NCBI GenBank assembly: GCA_003446335.1
Contig: DMAZ01000246.1
Span: forward strand, 1,683-14,790
Reading direction: 5' to 3'
DNA length: 13,108 nt
From: Lachnospiraceae bacterium
GTDB lineage: Bacteria; Bacillota_A; Clostridia; Lachnospirales; Lachnospiraceae
The notes under the pieces were generated by a model. That model was given only the letters and a program-made list of their open reading frames with translations, had not been told where the DNA came from and searched no databases. The number at the start of each line of letters is the position of its first letter. Within the stretch, counting starts at the first letter, position 1. The position numbers were made by a program, and so were the translations under genes. Of the stretch, positions 6,581 to 13,108 are shown piece after piece.

Positions 6581-6617
6581 TATCCCTATCCTTGCAGGAG
6601 GATAGGGATATTTTTAT
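6581..6617 (+). terminator. Strong terminator-like hairpin without an adjacent gene
   Basis: TATCCCTATCCT (6581-6592) and AGGATAGGGATA (6599-6610) form a perfect 12-bp stem with a 6-nt loop, followed by TTTTTAT. The nearest upstream gene already has its own terminator at 6368-6410. This second one may insulate the promoter at 6669 from read-through, or be the remnant of a lost gene. Confidence 0.7.
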
Positions 6618-6668
6618 AGTAAATGTGCAAAAAAAATATCATTATAGCAACCTTTATTATCGCAAATA

Positions 6669-6696
6669 TTGACACAAAAGCAATCTTCTTTATAAT
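6669..6696 (+). promoter_or_regulatory. Full-consensus sigma-A promoter for the second SLH gene
   Basis: TTGACA (6669-6674) and TATAAT (6691-6696) are both perfect, with a 16-nt spacer in an AT-rich setting. A start near 6703 gives a leader of about 98 nt. That leader contains a hairpin at 6754-6781 (GCTGATATA against TATCATCAGC, one bulge) directly before the Shine-Dalgarno AAGGGAG (6787-6793). Confidence 0.85.
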
Positions 6697-6800
6697 AAAT
6701 ATTATATATTTTGCTACTTTGCAACAATTTGCCGCAACGAAAACCATGTTTCAGCTGATATACAGAGTACGTATCATCAGCAGTCTAAGGGAGTGGAAAA

Positions 6801-9800
6801 ATGAGAAGAAAAGTGATGGCAATGTTTTTAGCAGCGACTTTGATCTTTAGTCAGGGAACACCTTCCTGGGCAGGAGAGCTTACTTTTGATCAGGACATGC
6901 TGCTGAGCGAAGAAGAGAATTTGGGCGAAATCGCGGAAGAAGCGGTCGATCCTGCATGGACTGCAGAGGAAACGACGGTTGCAGAGATCGCAGAGGAATC
7001 TTTTGAAGAACCGGCATTGGAAGAGGATGAAATATTCGTCCTGCAGGAAGAAACCGATGCTGACGTGACGGGAGAACTTTCGGAAGAGATCATAGAAGAT
7101 GACGCCCTTAATGTGTCTGCAGCCACCGCAGAGGAAGAGTTTTTATTCCCCGAGGAAATGGAAACGGTCGAAGAAGAGTATACTGAGGAGGTTCCCGAAC
7201 TTGTGGGCGATGGCGGAGAAGGCTCTGACCTCGATACAGGCAAAGAGATTCCGGCAATTACTCTCGATACAGATACGACAGCTGTCATACCCAATTATGG
7301 GGACATCGCATATTTCAGTTTTATTCCGGAGGAATCGGATGATTATGTGTTTTATTCCACTGCAGACAGAGATACCTATGGATATCTTTATGATGTGAAT
7401 TTTGAAGAAATTGCGTCTGATGATGACGGCAGTGGGACTAATAATTTCAAACTGCAGGTAAATCTGGAAGCAGGAGTTCAATATTATTTTGGCGCAAGGT
7501 TCTATGATAATGACGCAGGATCGTTCAATGTAAGACTTGTGAAATACTTCGATAATGAGTTGGAGGCTCAGGCGGTAGAGAGTAATATTTATGTCGCAAT
7601 GGGCGGAAGCGCAACGATGGAAGTAGAGGCAACGTGCAACGACGGAGAGATCACGTATGCATGGTACGATGATGACGGGAATCAAATTGAAGGAGAGACC
7701 GGTGCGGCATATACGGCGGAAAATATAACCGGGTATACTGAATACTACTGCCGGGTCTCGGATAAGTATGGAAACAGCACAAATGTATGGTTCTATATAC
7801 ACATAGAAAACAATTTAAGTGCAACCTGCGTCGGAGACAGTGATATTTACATCGCGCCGGGCGAAAGTGCGACGATGGAAGTAGAAGCAACGTGCAGCGA
7901 CGGAGAGATCACGTATGCATGGTACGATGATGACGGGAATCAAATTGAAGGAGAAACCGGTGCGACATATACAGCGGAAAATATAACCGGGTATACACAA
8001 TACAACTGCCGGGTCTCGGATAAGTATGGAAACAGCACAAATGTATGGTTCTATATATACATAGAAAACAATCTCCGCGCGACCCCTGTCGGAGACAATG
8101 AAATTTACATCGCGCCGGGCGAAAGCGTGAAGATGGAAGTAGAAGCAACGTGCAGTGCCGGAGAGATCACGTATGAATGGTACGATAATAATTGGAATCG
8201 AATCGAAGGAGAAACCGGAGCGACATATACGGCGGAAAATGTAACCGGGTATACACGTTATATCTGCAAAGCAACGGACAAGTATGGAAACAGCACAGAA
8301 GTATATTTCTATATATACATTGAAAACCACTTCAACGCAGACTACGTCGGAGACAATGATATTTCCATTATGCCGGGCGAAAGTGTGACGATGGAAGTAG
8401 AAGCAACGTGCAGCGCCGGAGAGATCACGTATGAATGGTACGTATGGAACGATAACAATTGGAATCAAATCGAAGGAGAAACCGGTGCGGCATATACGGC
8501 GGAAAATATAACCGGGTATACTGAATACTACTGCCGGGTCTCGGATAAGTATGGAAACAGCACAAATGTATGGTTCTATATAAACATAGAAAACAATCTC
8601 CGCGCAACCCCTGTCGGAGATAGTGATATTTATATCACGCCGGGCGAAAGCGTGAAGATGGAAGTAGAAGCAACGTGCAGCGCCGGAGAGATCACGTATG
8701 AATGGTACGATGATGATTGGAATCAAATCGAAGGAGAAACCGGCGCGACATATACGGCGGAAAATATAACCGGGTATACACGTTATATCTGCAAAGCAAC
8801 GGACAAGTATGGAAACAGCACAGAAGTATATTTCCATATATACATTGAAAACCACTTCAACGCAGACTGCGTCGGAGACAATAATATTTCTATTATGCCG
8901 GGCGAAAGTGTGAAAATGGAAGTAGAAGCAACGTGCAGCGCCGGAGAGATCACGTATGAATGGTACGTATGGAACGATAACAATTGGAATCAAATCGAAG
9001 GAGAAACCGGAGCGACATATACAGCGGAAAATATAACCGGGTATACTGAATACTACTGCCGGGTCTCGGACAAGTATGGAAACAGCAGGGATATAGGATA
9101 TTATGTACATATAGAAAACAATCTCAGTGCAACCTACGTTGGAAACTATGCTATTCATATTACACCCGGCGAAAGCGCGACGATGGAAGTAGAAGCAACG
9201 TGCAATGCCGGAGAGATCACGTATGCATGGTACGACTACAATCGAGGAACATGGCTCAAAGGAGCAACCGGCGCGGCATATACGGCGGAAAATGTAATCG
9301 GGGATAAAGAGTACTACTGCCAGGTTTCGGACAAGTATGGTAATTATGTGAGAGTATGGTTCAACGTGTACACCGATAACGGATTGAACGCATCGGCAGC
9401 ATATGGCAGCTATATCTATGTAGAACCCGGCGAAAGTGCAGTGATGGAAGTGGAAGCATCCTGCAATAAAGGCTCGATCAACTATCAATGGTTCGACAGC
9501 GCTGACAAACCGGTCGAAGGAGCTGTCGGACCGACCTGCACAGCAGAGAATGTAAACGAACGCACACAGTACCACTGCGTCGTTTCTGACGAGTATAAAA
9601 ACAGCAGGACTGTTTGGTTCTATGTATATGTAGAAAACAGCTTTACCGCACGTGCGATCCCCGGATCCACTGTCAAAGTTGAACCCGGTGGAAACGCGGT
9701 GATGGAAGTAAGCGCATCCTGCAGTTTGGGAGATATCTCCTATCAGTGGTATAAGAATGGGGAAGCAGGCTATTCTCCGATTGAAGGAGCTACGGCTAAT

Positions 9801-11771
9801 ACGTATACCGTAGAAAATGTGAGAGGCTATTCATACTTCTACTGTGAAGTGTCTGATAAATATGGAAACAGAACTACGGTTTCCTTTACGGTATCTGTAG
9901 ATAATGAATTTACAGTCGCAAACGCAGAAGACAGTACGAATATTTTTGCCTTACGTGGAGAAAACGTAGAACTTAAGGCAGAGGCATCCTGTAAACACGG
10001 CGAACTGACTTATCAGTGGCAGAAATATGACCCTGAACGGTATTATATCTCGTTGGATGGAGAAACATCTTCGAGCATTAACGTGATTGCTGTAGATTCA
10101 AATCAGGATTACAGATGTTACGTACATGATGAATATGGCAATAGCAATTATGTATATTTTTATATTAATACATTATCGGATGAAATTAAACCGATCGAGC
10201 TTGACACAGATACAACCGCGACAATATCGGCACGAGGAGATACCGCCTGCTACAGCTTTGTCCCAAAAGAGACAGACTTCTACAGATTCTATACTGCAGA
10301 TAATAAGAACGCCTATGGATATTTTTATGATGCCGATTTCAAAGCTCTGAGATATGATGATGGCACTAATTTTGAAGTGGTGCAGAAACTGGAAGCCGGA
10401 AAGCAATATTATCTGAGCACCGGATTCCACAATAATATCACCGGCACATACACTGTAAGACTTGAGCATAAAATTCTTCCGGATTCCGGTGAAAGCAGCG
10501 ATGGACTGAAGTGGAAGTATGAGGACGGAGTACTTACGATTTCGGGGTCAGGTTCGTCCTGGTATGAGATAAGAGAGGATTATGGGTATTACAGTGACTC
10601 CGTAACTAAAGTGGTTGTCGAGAACGGCGTAACCAATATTGGATATTATGCCTTCTCTTCCTTCACAAAGCTTAGCGAAGTTGTACTTCCGGAGAGCCTG
10701 AAAGAGATTGGCGGATATGCTTTTGGCCTTTGCAGCAGTCTGACCGGCCTGACGATACCGGCAGGAGTAACGAGCATTGGTGACGCGGCATTCCAGGGCT
10801 GCAAAAACCTCAGCAGTATTGAATTTAAGGGAGATGCTCCCACTTTCCTGACCGGATCGATGGGTTCCGGCACACAGTTCTATGGAGTTACTGCTACAGC
10901 TACGTATCCTTACGATAATGAGACCTGGAATAAGAGAGTAATGCAGAACTACGGCGGAAACATCACCTGGACTCCGGCCGGACATCTGGATGGCAGTGTC
11001 AAAGCAGAGGACATCACACTGAATGTGGATACGAAAAATGCGCAAAGTGCACAGATCAATGTGACAGAGAACCTGAGCGGAGGTGCATTAACTTATTCAA
11101 GTGACAAAGAAAAAGTGACTGTAGATACACAGGGTAAAGTAACTGTAGAAGCCGGCTTTGCAGGAACTGCGACGATTACTGTAAAAGCAGCGGCAGCAGA
11201 GAAGTACAAAGAAGCAGCCACAACAATAACGGTGCAAGTTCTGTTTTCGGATGTGACCGATCCGGAAAAGCAGTTCTATTATGACTATGTATACTGGGCT
11301 GCTGATAGCGGTATTACGACAGGCTACAGTGATGGAACATTCGGAGCTATGAAAGACTGCAACCGCGCGGCAGTGGTAACCTTCCTCTGGAGAATGGCAG
11401 GAGAGCCTGAGCCGAAGAAAATGGCCGGGTTCAAGGACATGACAGAAAACAGTGATTTTAATAAGGCTATTTCGTGGGCTGCGGAAGAAGGAATAACCAC
11501 CGGATGGGCAGCAGACAACACCTTCCGTCCATGGAATACCTGCAATCGTGCGGCAATAGTGACATTCCTCTGGAGATATGCCGGTTCGCCGGAGCCAAAA
11601 GCAAAGGCCGGGTTCAAGGATTTGACAAATAACCCTGCTTTTGATAAGGCCATTTCATGGGCTGCAGAAAACGGAATTACCACAGGCTGGGATGACAATA
11701 CCTTCCGCCCATGGAAGACCTGCACCAGACTTGCGGTGGTATCGTTCCTGTCGAGGTATGATGCTTTGTAA
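6801..11771 (+). CDS. Giant secreted SLH protein with ten Ig-like repeats, PPC-like, LRR and Big_2-like domains
   Basis: The 1656-aa precursor starts at ATG 6801, seven nt after AAGGGAG. The signal peptide (MRRKVMAMFLAATLIFSQGT, then PSWA) is probably cut before GELTFDQD. Residues 25-145 are strongly acidic, like a spacer. A PPC-like beta domain (about 146-249, LDTDTTAVIPNYGDIAYFSF) is followed by ten Ig-like domains of 86-90 aa starting near 250, 336, 422, 508, 597, 683, 772, 859, 945 and 1034. Each keeps the Ig signature of B-strand Cys (EATC), C-strand Trp (YAWY or YQWY) and F-strand Tyr/Phe-x-Cys (YYCRVSDKYGN). A second PPC-like domain (about 1126-1224) repeats the first. BspA-type LRRs follow (about 1237-1394, NIGYYAFSSFTKLSEVVLPE), then a Big_2-like domain (about 1400-1481) and three SLH repeats (from about 1482, 1541 and 1602). 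The architecture suggests a wall-anchored adhesin. No catalytic motif is visible. The ligand is unknown. Confidence 0.9.
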   Translation: MRRKVMAMFLAATLIFSQGTPSWAGELTFDQDMLLSEEENLGEIAEEAVDPAWTAEETTVAEIAEESFEEPALEEDEIFVLQEETDADVTGELSEEIIEDDALNVSAATAEEEFLFPEEMETVEEEYTEEVPELVGDGGEGSDLDTGKEIPAITLDTDTTAVIPNYGDIAYFSFIPEESDDYVFYSTADRDTYGYLYDVNFEEIASDDDGSGTNNFKLQVNLEAGVQYYFGARFYDNDAGSFNVRLVKYFDNELEAQAVESNIYVAMGGSATMEVEATCNDGEITYAWYDDDGNQIEGETGAAYTAENITGYTEYYCRVSDKYGNSTNVWFYIHIENNLSATCVGDSDIYIAPGESATMEVEATCSDGEITYAWYDDDGNQIEGETGATYTAENITGYTQYNCRVSDKYGNSTNVWFYIYIENNLRATPVGDNEIYIAPGESVKMEVEATCSAGEITYEWYDNNWNRIEGETGATYTAENVTGYTRYICKATDKYGNSTEVYFYIYIENHFNADYVGDNDISIMPGESVTMEVEATCSAGEITYEWYVWNDNNWNQIEGETGAAYTAENITGYTEYYCRVSDKYGNSTNVWFYINIENNLRATPVGDSDIYITPGESVKMEVEATCSAGEITYEWYDDDWNQIEGETGATYTAENITGYTRYICKATDKYGNSTEVYFHIYIENHFNADCVGDNNISIMPGESVKMEVEATCSAGEITYEWYVWNDNNWNQIEGETGATYTAENITGYTEYYCRVSDKYGNSRDIGYYVHIENNLSATYVGNYAIHITPGESATMEVEATCNAGEITYAWYDYNRGTWLKGATGAAYTAENVIGDKEYYCQVSDKYGNYVRVWFNVYTDNGLNASAAYGSYIYVEPGESAVMEVEASCNKGSINYQWFDSADKPVEGAVGPTCTAENVNERTQYHCVVSDEYKNSRTVWFYVYVENSFTARAIPGSTVKVEPGGNAVMEVSASCSLGDISYQWYKNGEAGYSPIEGATANTYTVENVRGYSYFYCEVSDKYGNRTTVSFTVSVDNEFTVANAEDSTNIFALRGENVELKAEASCKHGELTYQWQKYDPERYYISLDGETSSSINVIAVDSNQDYRCYVHDEYGNSNYVYFYINTLSDEIKPIELDTDTTATISARGDTACYSFVPKETDFYRFYTADNKNAYGYFYDADFKALRYDDGTNFEVVQKLEAGKQYYLSTGFHNNITGTYTVRLEHKILPDSGESSDGLKWKYEDGVLTISGSGSSWYEIREDYGYYSDSVTKVVVENGVTNIGYYAFSSFTKLSEVVLPESLKEIGGYAFGLCSSLTGLTIPAGVTSIGDAAFQGCKNLSSIEFKGDAPTFLTGSMGSGTQFYGVTATATYPYDNETWNKRVMQNYGGNITWTPAGHLDGSVKAEDITLNVDTKNAQSAQINVTENLSGGALTYSSDKEKVTVDTQGKVTVEAGFAGTATITVKAAAAEKYKEAATTITVQVLFSDVTDPEKQFYYDYVYWAADSGITTGYSDGTFGAMKDCNRAAVVTFLWRMAGEPEPKKMAGFKDMTENSDFNKAISWAAEEGITTGWAADNTFRPWNTCNRAAIVTFLWRYAGSPEPKAKAGFKDLTNNPAFDKAISWAAENGITTGWDDNTFRPWKTCTRLAVVSFLSRYDAL
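7548..10173 (+). repeat. Array of ten Ig-like repeats
   Basis: Ten tandem units of 258-270 bp encode Ig-like domains. The first seven are very similar at DNA level (for example ATGGAAGTAGAAGCAACGTG recurs), while units 8-10 diverge. Units 4 and 6 carry an extra WYVWND-type insertion in the C-strand loop that units 3 and 5 lack. Confidence 0.85.
8064..9113 (+). repeat. 525-bp two-domain higher-order tandem duplication
   Basis: Units 3+4 (8064-8588) and 5+6 (8589-9113) are offset by exactly 525 bp (175 codons) and match closely. ATCTCCGCGC recurs at 8071 and 8596, and TTCAACGCAG at 8331 and 8856. The duplication unit was therefore a pair of Ig domains. Confidence 0.85.
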
Positions 11772-11818
11772 ATGAGATACTTTCTTGAAGAAATTGACAC
11801 ATTGATCATCGAATTTAG

Positions 11819-11855
11819 ATGCCCCTGTTCTCGCAAGAGGACAGGGGCATTTCAC
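11819..11855 (+). terminator. Terminator-like hairpin after the second SLH gene
   Basis: ATGCCCCTGTTCT (11819-11831) pairs with AGGACAGGGGCAT (11838-11850), with one G-U wobble and a 6-nt loop. The following TTCACGTCCT is only weakly U-rich, so termination may be partial. Confidence 0.65.
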
Positions 11856-11896
11856 GTCCTGCTGTATTGTTGACACGTTCTGATTTTACATTTTTA

Positions 11897-11924
11897 TTTG
11901 ACGATAAGCCCACTTCGTTATAAT
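11897..11924 (+). promoter_or_regulatory. Probable promoter for the small LRR gene
   Basis: A perfect TATAAT (11919-11924) lies 15 nt after TTGACG (11898-11903), or 16 nt after TTTGAC one base earlier. AT-rich DNA follows. A second -35-like TTGACA at 11870-11875 has only a weak TTTATT 17 nt later. The leader to ATG 11974 is about 43 nt. Confidence 0.65.
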
Positions 11925-11973
11925 ATATATTATAGATAAATATCGGCTTTTTATACAGAGAGAGGAGGGGAGC

Positions 11974-12540
11974 ATGAAAAACAAAAAGCATATTATTCTT
12001 TTCTGCGCATTTTTATTCATAATGCTCTCCCTTTCTGTCGTAGATGCAGCTGCCGCGGACACCGCGGGCGCACCGCCGGGCAAAAATGTGTTTGTCCTGC
12101 CTTCTTCGATCAAGAACATAGATGAAAGCGCATTTGAAGGGACGAGCCCGGAATATGTTTTCCTGCCCGAGAGCGTAGAGCGGATAGGAAACGATGCGTT
12201 TGCCAACATCGGAAATGACTTCAAGCTGGTCGCTCCGAAATATTCATCCATTTCTGAGAATATATCGGATGACGGTGATTGTCTTCTCCTGGACTATTCC
12301 GACAAGTATGCCGGAAAACTGGCCGGTAGAAATGAGCTGCATTTTGATTCGTTTATATTGCATCGCACATCGCAGAGCAGCAGTGAGGGTGGTTCCTCCG
12401 GGAACGATGATACGGACTCGCTGACGCCGGTGCATAACAAATACAGACAGAGCTACAAAGTGTGGCGCACGGTAATGACAACTATTCCTTATGAGATAAG
12501 AAACTCGAAAACTTATGTACAGGCTTTGGATTTTCTGTAG
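11974..12540 (+). CDS. Small secreted BspA-type leucine-rich repeat protein
   Basis: This 188-aa protein starts at ATG 11974, close behind a strong Shine-Dalgarno GAGGAGGGG. The signal peptide is MKNKKHIILFCAFLFIMLSL, then SVVDAAAA. The mature part has two or so LRR_5/BspA-type repeats at about residues 38-85 (FVLPSSIKNIDESAFEG and VFLPESVERIGNDAFANIG). These are followed by a closing segment (KLVAPKYSSISENISDDGDC), a Ser/Gly/Asp linker (about 130-150) and an unrecognised basic C-terminus. BspA-type LRRs in larger proteins mediate adhesion. Here there is no SLH, LPXTG or transmembrane anchor, so the protein is probably released or bound to a partner. It resembles the LRR part of the preceding giant protein. 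It has its own promoter, and no clear terminator separates it from the next gene. It could be a degraded piece of a larger BspA-like protein. Confidence 0.8.
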   Translation: MKNKKHIILFCAFLFIMLSLSVVDAAAADTAGAPPGKNVFVLPSSIKNIDESAFEGTSPEYVFLPESVERIGNDAFANIGNDFKLVAPKYSSISENISDDGDCLLLDYSDKYAGKLAGRNELHFDSFILHRTSQSSSEGGSSGNDDTDSLTPVHNKYRQSYKVWRTVMTTIPYEIRNSKTYVQALDFL

Positions 12541-12557
12541 TCGTGAGTGCGCAAAGA

Positions 12558-12604
12558 TTACCGGCAGCCCGGACCCGGGCAGGGCATCAATTGCCTGCCG
12601 GTAA
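12558..12604 (+). other. Branched inverted repeat between the third and fourth genes
   Basis: TTACCGGCAG (12558-12567) pairs with CTGCCGGTAA (12595-12604). The enclosed GC-rich part contains CCCGGACCCGGG and an alternative pairing of GCAGG with CCTGC, so two folds are possible. No T-run follows, so a simple terminator is unlikely. Confidence 0.5.
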
Positions 12605-12630
12605 CGGTAAGCAAGCAATAACGGCACATA

Positions 12631-12697
12631 AGTATGAAAGCCTTTGGGCTTTCATACTGACGATTGTGAAAATGCCCTTGCAAGCAAGCATTTTCAC
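12631..12697 (+). other. Two strong hairpins in the leader of the fourth gene
   Basis: AGTATGAAAGCC (12631-12642) and GGCTTTCATACT (12647-12658) form a perfect 12-bp stem with a TTTG loop. GTGAAAATGC (12666-12675) and GCATTTTCAC (12688-12697) form a perfect 10-bp stem whose loop contains the palindrome CTTGCAAG. The second ends 13 nt before the Shine-Dalgarno GGAGGG (12711-12716). Neither has a U-tract. Confidence 0.6.
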
Positions 12698-12722
12698 TGC
12701 ACTGAAATATGGAGGGAAATCC

Positions 12723-13108
12723 ATGATGAAGAATAAAATGAAACGTATTATGGGCGTCGCTTTGGCGGCTGCTCTTGCGCTGACAAGCACTGTAGCCTTG
12801 TCGGTAAGCGCTGAAAATGTGGACAGCGGAGAGCTTCTCATCGCCGAGGACACCGTCCTGCAGGAAGAAGCTGTGGATTATATTCCGTCAGACTCCACAG
12901 AAACGATAGGCATCAGTGACGAAGTCATTGCTCCCGAAAGCGAAGCGGATATTCCTGTTGATGAGATCACAGTACCCGAAATTGCGGAGGAAACAGTACC
13001 TTCTTACGAAGAGCCGGCAGTACCTGCCGAAGTTTTTCCGGAAGAAACGACAGAAGAGATCGTCGATGGTACAGATGTGCTTCCGGAAACAGTGGATGAA
13101 ACGCTGGC
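12723..13108 (+). CDS. Secreted protein with acidic N-terminal segment, 3' truncated
   Basis: The frame stays open from ATG 12723 to the window end (128 codons plus two bases). A second in-frame ATG at 12726 is equally good: GGAGGG at 12711-12716 lies 6 or 9 nt upstream. The first ~30 residues form a signal peptide: a basic start MMKNKMKRIMG, then VALAAALALTSTVALSVSA, probably cut before ENVDSG. The rest is almost wholly acidic (SGELLIAEDTVLQEEAVDYI, then many Glu, Asp, Pro and Val). It resembles the acidic stretch after the signal peptide of the second SLH protein and shares its GEL motif. It is probably another large surface protein of this locus whose functional domains lie beyond the window. 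It may be co-transcribed with the small LRR gene 182 bp upstream, since I see no consensus promoter between them. Confidence 0.8.
   Translation, partial: MMKNKMKRIMGVALAAALALTSTVALSVSAENVDSGELLIAEDTVLQEEAVDYIPSDSTETIGISDEVIAPESEADIPVDEITVPEIAEETVPSYEEPAVPAEVFPEETTEEIVDGTDVLPETVDETL

Noticed and set aside
6623..6850. 75-codon plus-strand frame overlapping the start of the second SLH gene
   Set aside because: The consensus promoter at 6669-6696 lies inside it, it lacks a ribosome site, and it runs out of frame into the signal peptide of the real gene.
7815..9575. Long open frame on the minus strand (586 codons) within the Ig array
   Set aside because: It is antisense to the Ig repeats. Their unit length is a multiple of three, so a stop-free antisense frame in one unit is repeated in all. 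It has no signal, domain or good ribosome site.
2108..10173. Regular repeats considered as CRISPR arrays
   Set aside because: Unit lengths of 138 and about 260 bp are in-frame coding repeats without short direct repeats separated by unique spacers, and no cas gene is near.

Overview
The window looks like a chromosomal stretch of a low-to-mid GC anaerobic Firmicute, most likely a gut or rumen Lachnospiraceae-type Clostridium relative. This rests on strong AGGAGG-type ribosome sites, sigma-A promoters, a xylosidase-like enzyme end, BspA-type leucine-rich repeats and S-layer homology (SLH) domains of the 'RAAIVTFLWR..GKPEP' style. No rRNA or marker gene confirms the taxon.

Layout. Positions 1-248 hold the 3' end of a glycoside hydrolase family 43-like gene. 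It converges on a minus-strand serine recombinase (310-912), and the two share a terminator region (257-325). A gene-poor stretch of about 790 bp (936-1729) follows. It carries a probable recombinase promoter, several small inverted repeats, three copies of a TTTTGACAG motif and short leader ORFs. Then come four plus-strand genes for secreted proteins. The first (1730-6301, 1523 aa) has about 22 Cys-rich CxxC repeats, an InlB-B/Flg_new-like domain, a Big_2-like domain and three SLH repeats. The second (6801-11771, 1656 aa) has an acidic N-terminus, a PPC-like domain, ten Ig-like repeats, a second PPC-like domain, BspA-type LRRs, a Big_2-like domain and three SLH repeats. The third (11974-12540, 188 aa) is a small secreted LRR protein. 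The fourth (12723 to the window end) encodes a signal peptide and an acidic segment, and runs out of the window.

The gap between the two giant genes (6302-6800) contains a terminator, a 77-bp near-perfect palindrome built of two REP-like hairpins, a second terminator-like hairpin with no gene of its own, and a full-consensus promoter (TTGACA-16-TATAAT) for the second gene. The leader of the fourth gene contains three successive strong hairpins.

Taken together this is a surface-protein locus. Two very large, repeat-rich, Cys-rich proteins are probably held on the cell wall by SLH domains, with smaller secreted companions. Both arrays carry near-identical DNA repeats that could change in copy number. 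The adjacent serine recombinase raises the possibility of site-specific rearrangement, but no convincing invertible segment was found. No CRISPR array, tRNA, rRNA or phage gene is visible.
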